60,895 bases of DNA from Nocardia ninae NBRC 108245 (lineage in GTDB: Bacteria; Actinomycetota; Actinomycetes; Mycobacteriales; Mycobacteriaceae), in assembly GCF_007990755.1 (NCBI RefSeq), contig NZ_BJXA01000056.1, forward strand, positions 1 through 60,895, given 5' to 3'. Of this stretch, positions 7,429 to 16,167 are shown in pieces. Below the pieces are notes generated by a model. That model saw nothing but the letters and a program-made list of their open reading frames with translations, made no database searches and was not told the origin of the DNA. The stretch's first letter is position 1. The number at the start of each line of letters is the position of its first letter. The position numbers were made by a program, and so were the translations under genes.

Positions 7429-10400
7429 ATGGCGGACCAAACTTCCAGCAACAGCGGATACCCGCGCGTGGACCTCGGTGTCGGCACGGGCTCGGCGTTC
7501 CCCGCGATGGAGCGCCGCGTGCTAGACGCCTGGGCCGCCGCCGACACCTTCCGCGCGAGCATCGAAAACCGTTCCGGGGCAGCGGAGTTCGTCTTCTACG
7601 ACGGACCGCCGTTTGCCAACGGTCTGCCACATTACGGGCATTTGCTCACCGGATACGTCAAAGACCTGGTACCGCGTTTCCAGACGATGCGCGGCAAGCG
7701 GGTCGACCGGCGATTCGGCTGGGACTGTCACGGATTGCCCGCGGAAATCGAAGCGGAGAAACAGCTCGGTATCACGGACAAATCACAGATCGACGAGATG
7801 GGCCTCGCCGAATTCAACGCGGCCTGTAAATCTTCCGTGCTCCGCTACACCGGTGAATGGCGCGATTATGTGACACGTCAGGCGCGCTGGGTCGACTTCG
7901 ACAACGACTACAAGACACTCGATCTCGACTTCATGGAGTCGGTGATGTGGGCGTTCAAGTCGTTGCACGAGAAGGGCTTGATCTATCAAGGCTTCCGGGT
8001 GCTGCCCTACAGCTGGTATGAGCAGACGCCGCTGTCGAATCAGGAGACCCGCCTCGACGACGCGTACAAGATGCGCCAGGACCCGGCGGTCACCGTCGAC
8101 ATGGTGCTGCGCGTGCCCGCCGAGCATCCGCTGCACGCCTTGGACGGCGCCAACGCGCTGATCTGGACCACCACCCCGTGGACGCTGCCGTCGAACCTCG
8201 CGATCGCCGTGCACCCCGACGTCCGCTACGTGCACCTGCGCGCCGCCGACGGCAAGCGCTATCTGCTGGCGGCCGAACGCGTGTCGCACTACGCCCGCGA
8301 ATTCGGTGACGAACCGGAGACGCTCGGCGAGTACGACGGCGCCGCGCTCACCGACCTGCCCTACGAGCCCCCGTTCGACTTCTTCGCCGGCCACCCGCGC
8401 GCGCACCGCGTGCTGAACGCCGACTACGTGACCACCGACTCCGGCACCGGAATCGTGCACCTCGCACCGGCATTCGGTGAGGAGGACATGGACGTCGCCA
8501 CGGCCAACGGCATCGAGATCGTGCAGCCGCTGGACCCGGGCGGCAAGTTCACGTCGATGGTGCCGCCGTACGAGGGCCTGATGGTGTTCGACGCCAACCC
8601 GGTCATCATCAAGGACCTCAAGGCCGCCGGAAAGCTGTTGCGGCACGAGACCATCGAGCACTCCTACCCGCACAGCTGGCGCTCCGGCCAGCCGCTGATC
8701 TACATGGCGGTGCCGTCCTGGTTCGTCGCGGTGACCAAGTTCCGTAACCGGATGGTCGAGCTGAACCAGCGGATCAGCTGGGTGCCCGAGCACATCCGCG
8801 ACGGCCAGTTCGGCAAGTGGCTGGAGGGCGCGCGGGACTGGAACATCAGCCGGAACCGCTACTGGGGCAGCCCGATCCCGGTGTGGGTCTCCGACAACCC
8901 GGACTATCCGCGGATGGACGTGTACGGCTCGCTCGACGAGCTGGAACGCGACTTCGGCGTGCGCCCGGCCGACCTGCACCGCCCGATGATCGACGAACTG
9001 ACCCGGCCGAATCCGGACGACCCGACGGGGCAGTCGACCATGCGCCGGGTGCCCGAGGTGCTCGACTGCTGGTTCGAGTCGGGCTCGATGCCGTTCGCCC
9101 AGGTGCACTACCCGTTCGAGAACAAGGAGTGGTTCGACAGCCACTTCCCCGGTGACTTCATCGTCGAGTACAACGGGCAGACCCGCGGCTGGTTCTACAC
9201 GCTGCACGTGCTCTCGACCGCGCTCTTCGACAGCCACGCCTTCAAAACCGTTGCCGCACACGGCATCGTGCTCGGCGACGACGGCCTGAAGATGAGCAAG
9301 TCCAAGGGCAACTACCCGAACGTCAACGAGGTGTTCGATCGGGACGGCTCGGACGCGATGCGCTGGTTCCTGATGAGCTCGCCGATCCTGCGCGGCGGCA
9401 ACCTCATCGTCACCGAGCGCGGCATCCGCGAGGGCGTCAGCCATGCGCTGCGGCCGCTGTGGAACGCGTGGACGTTCCTGAACCTGTATGCCTCGAAACC
9501 GGGTACCTGGCGCACGGATTCGCCGAACGTGCTGGACCGCTACATCTTGGCCAAGCTCGCGCAAACCCGCGACGCGATGACCGAGGCGCTGGAGACCTAC
9601 GACATCGCCGGGGCCTGCGAGCAGCTGCGCGGATTCGCCGACGCGCTCACCAATTGGTATGTGCGCCGGTCACGTTCGCGCTTCTGGAGCGAGGAGCCGG
9701 ATGCGGTGGACACGCTGCACACGGTGCTCGAGGTGGTCACCCGGCTGGCCGCGCCGCTGCTGCCGCTGATCACCGAGGTGATCTGGCGCGGGCTCACCGG
9801 TGGCGAGTCGGTGCACCTGACCGACTGGCCGAAAGACGGTGAGCTGCCCGCCGATCCGGAGCTGGTCGCCGCGATGGACGAGGCCAGGGTGGTCTGCTCG
9901 ACGGTGCTGAGCCTGCGCAAGGCACAGAACCTGCGGGTGCGGCTGCCGTTGGCCGAGGTGACCATCGCCGCGGCCGACGCCGAGCGGCTCGCGCCCTACG
10001 CCGACATCATCGCCGACGAGGTGAACGTCAAGAAGGTCGACCTGACCACCGACGTCGCCGTGCACGGCCGGTTCGAACTGGTCGTCAACGCCCGTGCCGC
10101 AGGCCCGCGCCTCGGCAAGGACGTGCAGACGGTGATCAAGGCGGTCAAGGCCGGCGAATGGTCCGAGGATGCCGATGGTGTCGTCACCGCCGCCGGAATC
10201 GCCCTACTCCCCGAGGAATACACGCAGCGCCTGGTGGCCGCCGAACCCGAGTCCACCGCCGCCCTGCCCGGCAATGCTGGCCTGGTGGTGCTGAACTCGG
10301 TGGTCACCGAGGAACTGGAGGCCGAGGGCTGGGCCCGCGACCTCATCCGCGATCTGCAGGAGACCCGAAAGTCCTTGGGGCTCGACGTCTCCGACCGCAT

Positions 10401-10563
10401 CTCGGTGCTGCTCGAGGTACCGGCCGACCGGGCCGGGTGGGCCGAAACGCACCGTGCGCTGATCGCGGGCGAGATCCTCGCCACCACCCTCACCTTCGGC
10501 GAGGCGGGGGCCGACGCCGCCGATCTGGTCGGGGGCGTGCGGGCACAGGTCACCAAGGCCTGA
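7429..10563 (+). CDS. ileS: Isoleucyl-tRNA synthetase (type 2)
   Basis: Class I synthetase that charges tRNA-Ile and edits misactivated valine. The 1044-residue protein has the HIGH-type motif PHYGH (67-71), the [10 protein letters not shown] motif of the eukaryote-like type 2 form, the CP1 editing domain (about 200-420, with [13 protein letters not shown]) and KMSKS (about 621-625, [10 protein letters not shown]). An anticodon-binding domain forms the C-terminal part. Type 2 IleRS proteins are generally less sensitive to mupirocin (family knowledge). The ATG at 7429 sits 11 nt after the sequestered Shine-Dalgarno of the T-box. Confidence 0.97.
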   Translation: MADQTSSNSGYPRVDLGVGTGSAFPAMERRVLDAWAAADTFRASIENRSGAAEFVFYDGPPFANGLPHYGHLLTGYVKDLVPRFQTMRGKRVDRRFGWDCHGLPAEIEAEKQLGITDKSQIDEMGLAEFNAACKSSVLRYTGEWRDYVTRQARWVDFDNDYKTLDLDFMESVMWAFKSLHEKGLIYQGFRVLPYSWYEQTPLSNQETRLDDAYKMRQDPAVTVDMVLRVPAEHPLHALDGANALIWTTTPWTLPSNLAIAVHPDVRYVHLRAADGKRYLLAAERVSHYAREFGDEPETLGEYDGAALTDLPYEPPFDFFAGHPRAHRVLNADYVTTDSGTGIVHLAPAFGEEDMDVATANGIEIVQPLDPGGKFTSMVPPYEGLMVFDANPVIIKDLKAAGKLLRHETIEHSYPHSWRSGQPLIYMAVPSWFVAVTKFRNRMVELNQRISWVPEHIRDGQFGKWLEGARDWNISRNRYWGSPIPVWVSDNPDYPRMDVYGSLDELERDFGVRPADLHRPMIDELTRPNPDDPTGQSTMRRVPEVLDCWFESGSMPFAQVHYPFENKEWFDSHFPGDFIVEYNGQTRGWFYTLHVLSTALFDSHAFKTVAAHGIVLGDDGLKMSKSKGNYPNVNEVFDRDGSDAMRWFLMSSPILRGGNLIVTERGIREGVSHALRPLWNAWTFLNLYASKPGTWRTDSPNVLDRYILAKLAQTRDAMTEALETYDIAGACEQLRGFADALTNWYVRRSRSRFWSEEPDAVDTLHTVLEVVTRLAAPLLPLITEVIWRGLTGGESVHLTDWPKDGELPADPELVAAMDEARVVCSTVLSLRKAQNLRVRLPLAEVTIAAADAERLAPYADIIADEVNVKKVDLTTDVAVHGRFELVVNARAAGPRLGKDVQTVIKAVKAGEWSEDADGVVTAAGIALLPEEYTQRLVAAEPESTAALPGNAGLVVLNSVVTEELEAEGWARDLIRDLQETRKSLGLDVSDRISVLLEVPADRAGWAETHRALIAGEILATTLTFGEAGADAADLVGGVRAQVTKA

Positions 10564-10576
10564 CACGTCGAACAGC

Positions 10577-10608
10577 AAAGGCGGGGCCAGCTGGTCCCGC
10601 CCTTGTTT
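10577..10608 (+). terminator. Terminator after ileS
   Basis: Near-perfect palindrome AAAGGCGGGGCCAGCTGGTC continuing to CCGCCCTT, followed by TTGTTT. It lies 14 nt after the ileS stop and may also serve the convergent SnoaL-like gene. Confidence 0.75.
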
Positions 10609-10658
10609 GTTCCGCTGCTGCACCGCGATCCCGCGTTCGGCGGCTTTGTAGGCGCCCA

Positions 10659-11075
10659 TCAGACCGGCGCCGTCAACTGCTGCACGATCGCGGCGGTGTC
10701 CAGCCAGACGTTCTCCCGGCTGATCTTGTCGTCGCGGATCTCGCAGACGTGCAGTATCCGGAAATCGATGGGGCGGTTGCCGCCGGGGATGCCGAGGAAC
10801 GTGCCGGTCGCCCGGCCGTACCAATGGGATTCGTCGACGAAGAAGTCCTCGCCGTAGTACCGGTGGACGGTCTCCATCTTGTCTTCGCTGATCGCGTCGA
10901 ACAGGTCGCGGTAGCGCTGGGCGATCGCGGCCGGGTCGCGCAGGGTGCCCTGCGGATCGCCGACGGCGTCGTGCTCGACGTCCGCGGCCAGGGTATCCAT
11001 GATCGCCTCGACATCGTTGGCGGCCTCCGCCGCGCAGTGCCGTTCGAACAGCTCGTCCATCTCTTCACGTGTCAT
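10659..11075 (-). CDS. SnoaL-like / NTF2-fold protein
   Basis: A 138-residue cone-shaped alpha+beta barrel protein of the SnoaL/NTF2-like superfamily. It opens with the helical MTREEMDELFERHCAAEAANDVEAIMDTL pattern and closes with beta strands (IDFRILHVCEIRDDKISREN), typical of polyketide-cyclase-like small proteins. I prefer the ATG at 11075 to the GTG at 11081 because AGGAGG lies 8 nt before it. It is divergent from a TetR gene with shared operator-like repeats, so it is probably the TetR target. The substrate is unknown. Confidence 0.75.
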   Translation of the reverse strand: MTREEMDELFERHCAAEAANDVEAIMDTLAADVEHDAVGDPQGTLRDPAAIAQRYRDLFDAISEDKMETVHRYYGEDFFVDESHWYGRATGTFLGIPGGNRPIDFRILHVCEIRDDKISRENVWLDTAAIVQQLTAPV

Positions 11076-11094
11076 CGCCACGCCCTCCTGAAAG

Positions 11095-11148
11095 TGAGAA
11101 TCTGCTATCGTGGTGAGATGACTTTCTCACGGCGAGATGAGATTCTCA
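11095..11148. promoter_or_regulatory. Operator cluster in the SnoaL-like/TetR divergent region
   Basis: Several TGAGA/TCTCA half-sites occur here: TGAGAATC (11095-11102) with its inverted partner GATTCTCA (11141-11148); GTGAGA-N6-TCTCAC (11113-11130), which covers the TetR start codon; and the palindrome TGAGATTCTCA (11138-11148). The arrangement fits autoregulation of both divergent genes by the TetR product. TATCGT (11106-11111) is a plausible -10 for a leaderless tetR mRNA. Confidence 0.65.
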
Positions 11149-11768
11149 ATAGTGGCCGAGCGAAGAATCAGAAGATGCGCACCAGGGAAGCTCTGCTCGC
11201 GGCCGCGCTCGAACTCGCTCGCAACGGTCACTCGCCCTCGATCGCCGAGGTCGCCGAGGCCGCGAAAGTCTCCACCGCCACCGCTTACCGGTACTTCCCG
11301 AACCCGCAGTCGCTGTGGTCGGACATGGCGACCCGGCAGGCCGGGACCACCGGCGGGTTTCCGGACTTCCTCGACGAGCTGCCCGACGATCCGGAGCAGC
11401 GCATCGACCGGGTGGTGCGCGAGGTCTGCGCCTTCCAGTTCGCGGACGAGGTGGTGTGGCGTGGCGTACTGCGGGCAACCCTCGATCGCTGGTTCGGTCA
11501 GGTCGATGTCGCTGAGGCGGAACGGGTTCCGGTGCGCGGCGTGACCCGGCTGGAGATGGCGCGGGTCGCCTTGGCGCCGTTGCGGGACACGTTGTCGGCC
11601 GAGCGGATGGAGCGGTTGGTGAACGCGGTGACGCTGGTCTTCGGGATCGAAGCGCTGGTATCCACCCGCGACACCTGTGGGCTCGATGTCGCCGCGGCCA
11701 CCGAGACGATGAGCTGGGCGGCCCGCTCTTTGGTACGCGCCGCCCTTGCCGAAGCGGGCTCGGATTGA
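11118..11768 (+). CDS. TetR-family transcriptional regulator
   Basis: A 216-residue TetR protein. The N-terminal helix-turn-helix is at about residues 20-65 (ALLAAALELARNGHSPSIAEVAEAAKVSTATAYRYF). The C-terminal ligand domain has no recognisable specificity. The ATG at 11118 lies 7 nt after TATCGT, indicating a leaderless transcript. It is divergent from the SnoaL-like gene, across a cluster of inverted repeats that probably bind it. A much longer frame runs upstream through ileS but is only a shadow. Confidence 0.85.
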   Translation: MTFSRRDEILNSGRAKNQKMRTREALLAAALELARNGHSPSIAEVAEAAKVSTATAYRYFPNPQSLWSDMATRQAGTTGGFPDFLDELPDDPEQRIDRVVREVCAFQFADEVVWRGVLRATLDRWFGQVDVAEAERVPVRGVTRLEMARVALAPLRDTLSAERMERLVNAVTLVFGIEALVSTRDTCGLDVAAATETMSWAARSLVRAALAEAGSD

Positions 11769-11796
11769 CTCGCGGCCTGCCGGTGCCGGAATAATG

Positions 11797-11812
11797 TGTG
11801 ATGTAGATCACA
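11797..11812. promoter_or_regulatory. CRP/FNR-type binding site
   Basis: TGTGATGTAGATCACA matches the TGTGA-N6-TCACA consensus perfectly. It lies 28 nt after the tetR stop and 249 nt before the NlpC/P60 start. Mycobacterial Crp uses the same consensus and controls cell-wall hydrolase-related genes such as rpfA, so the downstream hydrolase is the likely target (inference). Confidence 0.7.
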
Positions 11813-12061
11813 TGCCAGAAATTTGCTGAACCGGGGTTGCACGTTCAAGCGGCACGGCAGAATCGAAGATGGTGCTGCTGTTGCGGAGATCGACTTCTGG
11901 GGCAGTAGTGAGTTCGTGAGTTGTCCTACCTGAATGCGCTGTGCCAGGTGTTTGTGCGCCGGACACGGCGGCTGCGGCCCCTGTGGCGCTGCTCGACCCA
12001 GGCGTCAGCCGGGACCGCCGGATGGTGGCCCGCGCGCCGGGCCGCCGGAAGGGACGAGCAC
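11813..12061 (+). other. 249-nt non-coding leader before the NlpC/P60 gene
   Basis: There is no convincing ORF here. In actinobacteria, NlpC/P60 and rpf genes often carry a c-di-AMP (ydaO/yuaA) riboswitch in such leaders. A stretch near 11998-12032 (CGACCCAGGCGTCAGCCGGG) vaguely resembles the 3' core of that motif, but I cannot confirm it by eye. Confidence 0.3.
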
Positions 12062-12565
12062 GTGAACAGAAAACCCTTGCGTCGCATCGCTTTCGGATTC
12101 CTCCTAGCGACAGCCGCGACACTGATCCTGGCGGGTCCGGGCTGGTCGGACACCGGTAGCGCTACCGGCAGCGCCCAATCCCTTTCCGCCTCCGGTTCGG
12201 CCGCGATCCCGCTGCCCAGCTCGAACGGGGTGGGTGCGCTGGCGGCGGCCGTCTCGCAGACCGGAAAGCCCTACGAGTGGGGCGGCACCGGCCCGTTCAC
12301 CTGGGACTGCTCCGGCCTGGTCCAGTGGGCATTCCGCCAGGTCGGCGTCCGCATTCCGCGCACGACCTGGGAACAGGCCAGAGCGGGCGCACCCGTCCCG
12401 TACTACGCGCTCTCGCCCGGCGACGTGGTGGTGCTGAACACCGACGGCTCGCACGTCGGCATCTACGCCGGCTTCGGCCAGATCTTCAACGCCTACGACT
12501 GGGGCGTCCCCGTCGGCCTCAGCCCGCTCAAGCAGTTCGACATCTACGCCATTCGCCGCTTCTAG
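12062..12565 (+). CDS. Secreted NlpC/P60 peptidoglycan endopeptidase
   Basis: A small D,L-endopeptidase of the RipA/RipD type that cuts peptidoglycan stem peptides outside the membrane. The GTG at 12062 (GGAAGGGA Shine-Dalgarno) gives a basic N-terminus and a signal peptide (about 1-30). The mature domain has the catalytic cysteine in WDCSGLVQWAF, the histidine in DGSHVGIYAG and a polar third residue in the following strand. The product (167 aa) is one catalytic domain without a coiled-coil or SH3 part. Its stop TAG is formed at the edge of a 76-bp palindrome shared with galU. Confidence 0.9.
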   Translation: MNRKPLRRIAFGFLLATAATLILAGPGWSDTGSATGSAQSLSASGSAAIPLPSSNGVGALAAAVSQTGKPYEWGGTGPFTWDCSGLVQWAFRQVGVRIPRTTWEQARAGAPVPYYALSPGDVVVLNTDGSHVGIYAGFGQIFNAYDWGVPVGLSPLKQFDIYAIRRF

Positions 12566-12639
12566 CCGCACATCCGCTGATGTCCCGCACCGAAAATCGC
12601 GTGCGATTCGGTCCGCGGGACATCAGGATGTGTGCGGCT
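12564..12639. repeat. 76-bp palindromic element, copy 1
   Basis: It fills the whole gap between the convergent nlpC/P60 and galU genes. The ends are AGCCGCACATCC and GGATGTGTGCGGCT, the inner arms GATGTCCCG and CGGGACATC, and the centre GCGTGCGATTCGGT. The copy at 42356-42431 has the same length and most of the same bases. It probably also works as a bidirectional terminator. Confidence 0.85.
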
Positions 12640-13523
12640 CAGTCCTTCTCGTCGACCAGGCTGCGCAGCAGTGGGGCGTACTGCGGGTTGGCCAGCGCCG
12701 AGGCGAACTGGGCGACCAGGTAGTCGGCCGGATTGCCGGTGTCGTACCAGCGGCCCCGGATCACCTGGCCGTAGACGGGGTTCTCGGCGGCGTGCACGTT
12801 GATCGCGTCGGTCAGGTAGACCTCGCCGGAGCGGTGCTCGTACCAGGCCTTGGTCTGCGCGCGCAGTTCGTCGATGATGCCGGGGGTGACGACATAGCCG
12901 CCGATCGCGGCGAAGTCCGACGGCGCGTCCTCCGGCTTGGGCTTCTCCCGCAGGCCGGTGATGCGCAACAGGCCGTGTCCCTGGTCGTCGGCGACGACCG
13001 GGACGCCGTAGCGCTGCGACTCGGCCGGGTCCATCGGCATCAGCGCGAGCACCGGGGCGCCGGTGGCCTCGTAGGCGTCGATCAGCTGCTGGGCACGCGG
13101 CACCTCGGCGACGAACACGTCGTCGGGCCACAGCACCAGCATCGGCTCGTCGCCCAGATTGCGGGCCGCGTTCAGGACCGGGGTGCCGTTACCGTAGGGG
13201 CCGTGCTGGTCGAGGTAGGTGATGTGGCCGAGCCTGGACAGTTCACCGACCTCTTCGACCGCATCGGCGTAGGCGGTCTTGCCGTCCGCGCGTAGCTGGG
13301 CCACCAGCGCGGGATTGGGGCGGAAGTGGTCCTGGATCAACGATTTTCCGCTGCTGACCACGATGGTGATGTCGGTGATGCCCGACGCGACCAGCTCGCG
13401 GACCGTATGTTCGATGACCGGCTTGTCACCGACCGGCAGCATCTCCTTCGGGATGGCCTTGGTCAGCGGGAGGAGCCGGGAACCGATACCGGCGGCCGGG
13501 ATCACGGCCTTGCGGATCTTCAT
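12639..13523 (-). CDS. galU: UTP--glucose-1-phosphate uridylyltransferase
   Basis: GalU makes UDP-glucose from UTP and glucose-1-phosphate for polysaccharide, trehalose and envelope precursors. The nucleotidyltransferase signature AVIPAAGIGSRLLPLTKA-IPKEMLPV is at the N-terminus; VLWPDDVF (metal-binding Asp), GLREKPKPEDAPS and RWYDTGNPADYL follow. The protein is 294 aa from the ATG at 13523; the upstream extension to 13580 lacks homology. The stop lies at the edge of the 76-bp palindrome. Confidence 0.96.
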   Translation of the reverse strand: MKIRKAVIPAAGIGSRLLPLTKAIPKEMLPVGDKPVIEHTVRELVASGITDITIVVSSGKSLIQDHFRPNPALVAQLRADGKTAYADAVEEVGELSRLGHITYLDQHGPYGNGTPVLNAARNLGDEPMLVLWPDDVFVAEVPRAQQLIDAYEATGAPVLALMPMDPAESQRYGVPVVADDQGHGLLRITGLREKPKPEDAPSDFAAIGGYVVTPGIIDELRAQTKAWYEHRSGEVYLTDAINVHAAENPVYGQVIRGRWYDTGNPADYLVAQFASALANPQYAPLLRSLVDEKD

Positions 13524-13767
13524 AGGTCCGATCATCACACATGAAGCTGTGCGGCAAGGGCGGTCCCCGCGCTTCGTCAACTGTTTACCGAAACCGTGTA
13601 GTGCGCTCGGGCTTGTGATATCTGCCCAGGTCGCGGGCTGGTTGTCCGTTCAATGTCGAAATCGCATCACTTCGGATCGCGACAGGAAACCGACAGCTAG
13701 TCCGCAGTCACCACACAGCGTCGGCGCCTGCCCGATGCTGTCGGTGGGCGGGCGTAGATTTCCGAAG

Positions 13768-13917
13768 GTGAGTACGGACAAGGCGATCGTCGCCGAGCGG
13801 GTGCCTGCGAAGGCGCCGGCGGATGCGGCCCGGCTGGGGGAGTTCGGGCAGCGCACCGCCGACGTGCTGCCGGTGCGCTTACCGGAGTCCAGGAAACCTT
13901 CGGCGAAACCACGGTGA
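13768..13917 (+). CDS. 49-aa ORF translationally coupled to dinB
   Basis: A short basic, Ala/Arg-rich product (starts [13 protein letters not shown], ends RKPSAKPR) with no known domain. TAGATT (13755-13760) lies 7 nt before the GTG, as in a leaderless transcript. The TGA (13915-13917) overlaps the dinB GTG in a GTGA. It may encode a peptide or serve as a leader for dinB; the coupling is visible but expression is not proven. The stretch before it (13524-13767) holds no other clear gene. Confidence 0.45.
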   Translation: MSTDKAIVAERVPAKAPADAARLGEFGQRTADVLPVRLPESRKPSAKPR

Positions 13918-15323
13918 GTGAACAGCATCCACTGACGCGCGCCGACGCACAGAGCACTGCCCGGCGCTGGGTGCTGCACATCGATATGGATGCGTTCTTC
14001 GCGTCCGTAGAACAGTTGACGCGTCCCACGTTGCGTGGGCGCCCGGTTCTCGTCGGCGGCATCGGCGGGCGCGGTGTCGTCGCGGGCGCCAGTTATGAAG
14101 CGCGCGTGTACGGCGCGCGTTCGGCGATGCCGATGCATCAGGCGCGCAGACTGGTCGGCGTCACCGCGGTGGTGGTGCCGCCGCGGGGTGCGGTGTACGG
14201 CGTGCTGAGCGGGCAGGTGTTCGACACCCTGCGCAGCCGGATCCCGGTGCTGGAGACGCTGTCGTTCGACGAGGCGTTCGGCGAACCCGCCGAACTGGCC
14301 GGCGCCACGGTCGCCGAGGTGCACGAGTTCTGTGCGGACCTGCGCGCCGCGGTGCGCGAACGCACCGGCCTGACCGCGTCCGTCGGCGCGGGCACCGGTA
14401 AGCAACTCGCGAAGATCGCCTCCGGCCTGGCCAAACCCGATGGGATCCGGGTGGTTTCGGCGGTCGAACAAGCAGAGATGCTGTCCGCGCTGCCGGTCCG
14501 GAAGCTGTGGGGGATCGGCCCGGTGGCCGAGCACAAACTGCGCTCGCTCGGCATCGAGACGGTCGGCGCGTTCGCCGCGTTACCGGAATCGGAGGCGATA
14601 TCGATCTTGGGAGGTGCGGTCGGCGCCGCGCTGCATCGCCTCGCACGCGGTATCGATGATCGCCCGGTCGCCGAGCGGGCCGAGGCCAAGCAGATCAGCG
14701 CCGAGACCACCTTCGAGACCGACATCGTCACCCTCGCGCAGCTGCGCCCGGCGATCGAGGCGATGGCCGCGTCGGCGCATCGTCGCCTGATCGCCGACGG
14801 GCGCGCCGCCCGCACCGTGGTGCTCAAGTTGAAGAAGTCGGATATGAGCATCGTGACGCGCTCGTTCACGCTGCCGTACGCGACCGAGGATCTCACCACG
14901 CTGTCCACCGCCGCGCAGCGTTCCGCGATCGACCCGACCGAGCTCGGCCCGATCCGGCTGGTCGGGGTCGGCTACGGCGGATTGTCCACGGTGCGGCAGG
15001 AGTCACTGTTTCCCGAACTGGATCAGGCGCCGGTCGCCGAGGACGGCGTCTGGGAACAGGCGGCCGCGCCGGCCGAAGTGGCAGCGGACGCGGAGGAGGC
15101 ACCGGCGACCGCGCCGCTCGCGACCGCGCTGTCGGTTCCGCTCTGGCATCCCGGCATGGACGTCGAGCACCCCGAGTACGGCCACGGCTGGGTCCAAGGC
15201 GGTGGATACGGCGTCGTCACCGTGCGATTCGAGACCCGCTCGACCGGTCCGGGCCCGGCCCGCACCTTCGCCGCCGACGACCCGGGCCTGAGCAGAGCCG
15301 ATCCGCTGCACAGTCTGCGGTGA
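13914..15323 (+). CDS. dinB: DNA polymerase IV (Y family)
   Basis: A Y-family translesion polymerase. Catalytic acidic residues are present: Asp24 in [12 protein letters not shown] and Asp119/Glu120 in SFDEAF. The palm-fingers, thumb with two HhH motifs ([18 protein letters not shown]) and little-finger domains follow. QESLF near residue 362 is a beta-clamp binding motif. Beyond it is an unusual tail (about 80 aa) containing [20 protein letters not shown], resembling the small all-beta domain seen at the end of actinobacterial DinB proteins. The product is 469 aa. No SOS box recognised upstream. Confidence 0.94.
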   Translation: MSEQHPLTRADAQSTARRWVLHIDMDAFFASVEQLTRPTLRGRPVLVGGIGGRGVVAGASYEARVYGARSAMPMHQARRLVGVTAVVVPPRGAVYGVLSGQVFDTLRSRIPVLETLSFDEAFGEPAELAGATVAEVHEFCADLRAAVRERTGLTASVGAGTGKQLAKIASGLAKPDGIRVVSAVEQAEMLSALPVRKLWGIGPVAEHKLRSLGIETVGAFAALPESEAISILGGAVGAALHRLARGIDDRPVAERAEAKQISAETTFETDIVTLAQLRPAIEAMAASAHRRLIADGRAARTVVLKLKKSDMSIVTRSFTLPYATEDLTTLSTAAQRSAIDPTELGPIRLVGVGYGGLSTVRQESLFPELDQAPVAEDGVWEQAAAPAEVAADAEEAPATAPLATALSVPLWHPGMDVEHPEYGHGWVQGGGYGVVTVRFETRSTGPGPARTFAADDPGLSRADPLHSLR

Positions 15324-15518
15324 CGGGGTCGGCGCAGCGCTCGACATCGCCGAGCCCACCGCGTACGTTCGCTGCCGACGACATCAGTCAGTCCCGTGTG
15401 GGTCCACGCGGTGGTCCTCTGTGCCGGTAGCCTGGGAGCTCGTGCAGCGCCGCCGGTCGGGTGGAGGCTGCCATTGGTGGACATGACACGGACCTACTCG
15501 AACGCAAAGGACGAGCAG

Positions 15519-16016
15519 TTGAAGCTTCGTAAGACTGGACGCATCGCGATCGCCGGCCTGGCCATCGTTGCCGCGCTGGGTATGACCGCGTGCGGCGACG
15601 ACAAGGACAGCAAGCCGGCCGCCAAGACGTCGACCAGCGCCAAGGCGTCGGCGTCGGCCGCTGCGAACCTGCCGCCGGTCCCGACAGTCGCGGAGCTGAA
15701 CGCCGCACTGGCCCGCGCGCTGGACCCGGCGGTTCCGGCGTCGGAGAAGCTGGACGGTGTCCAGGGCGCCGAGGCCGACCCGACCCTGCCGGATCGCCTC
15801 TCGCAGGCGGCCAAGGGCGCCGACGTGAAGATCGAGGTCACCGATGTGACCGAGTTCGGCGACAGCGTCAACGCCAAGGCCAAGTTCGTGGTCAACGGCC
15901 AGGAGAACCTCGTCGACGTGCCCTTCGTCGCCGACAACGGCAAGTGGAAGATCCAGAAGTCCTGGGCCTGCGCCATGCTGACCAACCTGGGCCAGACCTC
16001 CACGGCCTGCAGCTAG
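15519..16016 (+). CDS. MTB12-like secreted lipoprotein
   Basis: A 165-residue lipoprotein. Its signal (MKLRKTGRIAIAGLAIVAAL) leads into the lipobox LGMTACG. After a Ser/Ala/Lys-rich linker comes a domain like the low-molecular-weight antigen MTB12/CFP2 family (VPTVAELNAALARALDPAVPA, KWKIQKSWACAMLTNLGQT). Function is unknown; family members are abundant surface or culture-filtrate proteins of mycolate actinobacteria. I chose TTG 15519, which has AAAGGA 8 nt before it and gives a normal signal length; ATG 15483 is the alternative. The preceding 195 bp holds no gene. Confidence 0.8.
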   Translation: MKLRKTGRIAIAGLAIVAALGMTACGDDKDSKPAAKTSTSAKASASAAANLPPVPTVAELNAALARALDPAVPASEKLDGVQGAEADPTLPDRLSQAAKGADVKIEVTDVTEFGDSVNAKAKFVVNGQENLVDVPFVADNGKWKIQKSWACAMLTNLGQTSTACS

Positions 16017-16024
16017 TTCGTGTC

Positions 16025-16057
16025 GTCGCGGCCGGCTCCCAGCGAGCCGGCCGCGAC
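16025..16057 (+). terminator. Strong terminator hairpin
   Basis: 14-bp perfect arms GTCGCGGCCGGCTC (16025-16038) and GAGCCGGCCGCGAC (16044-16057) with a 5-nt loop, 8 nt after the lipoprotein stop. Confidence 0.85.
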
Positions 16058-16167
16058 AACGGCCTCCGTTCGCGTCGGTGACCGAATATGCAGGCTGAGT
16101 ACGTGATTCGACCGCCGATAGCTGGGACTCTGTGTCATCCGATGATTACGCGCTAGCATCCAGCGTC

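Noticed and set aside
7783-9564. 593-aa - strand ORF inside ileS
   Set aside because: A shadow of the ileS coding strand with no family motifs.
10158-11118. Upstream extension of the TetR frame through ileS and the SnoaL-like gene
   Set aside because: TetR homology, the -10 and the operator cluster all point to the ATG at 11118.
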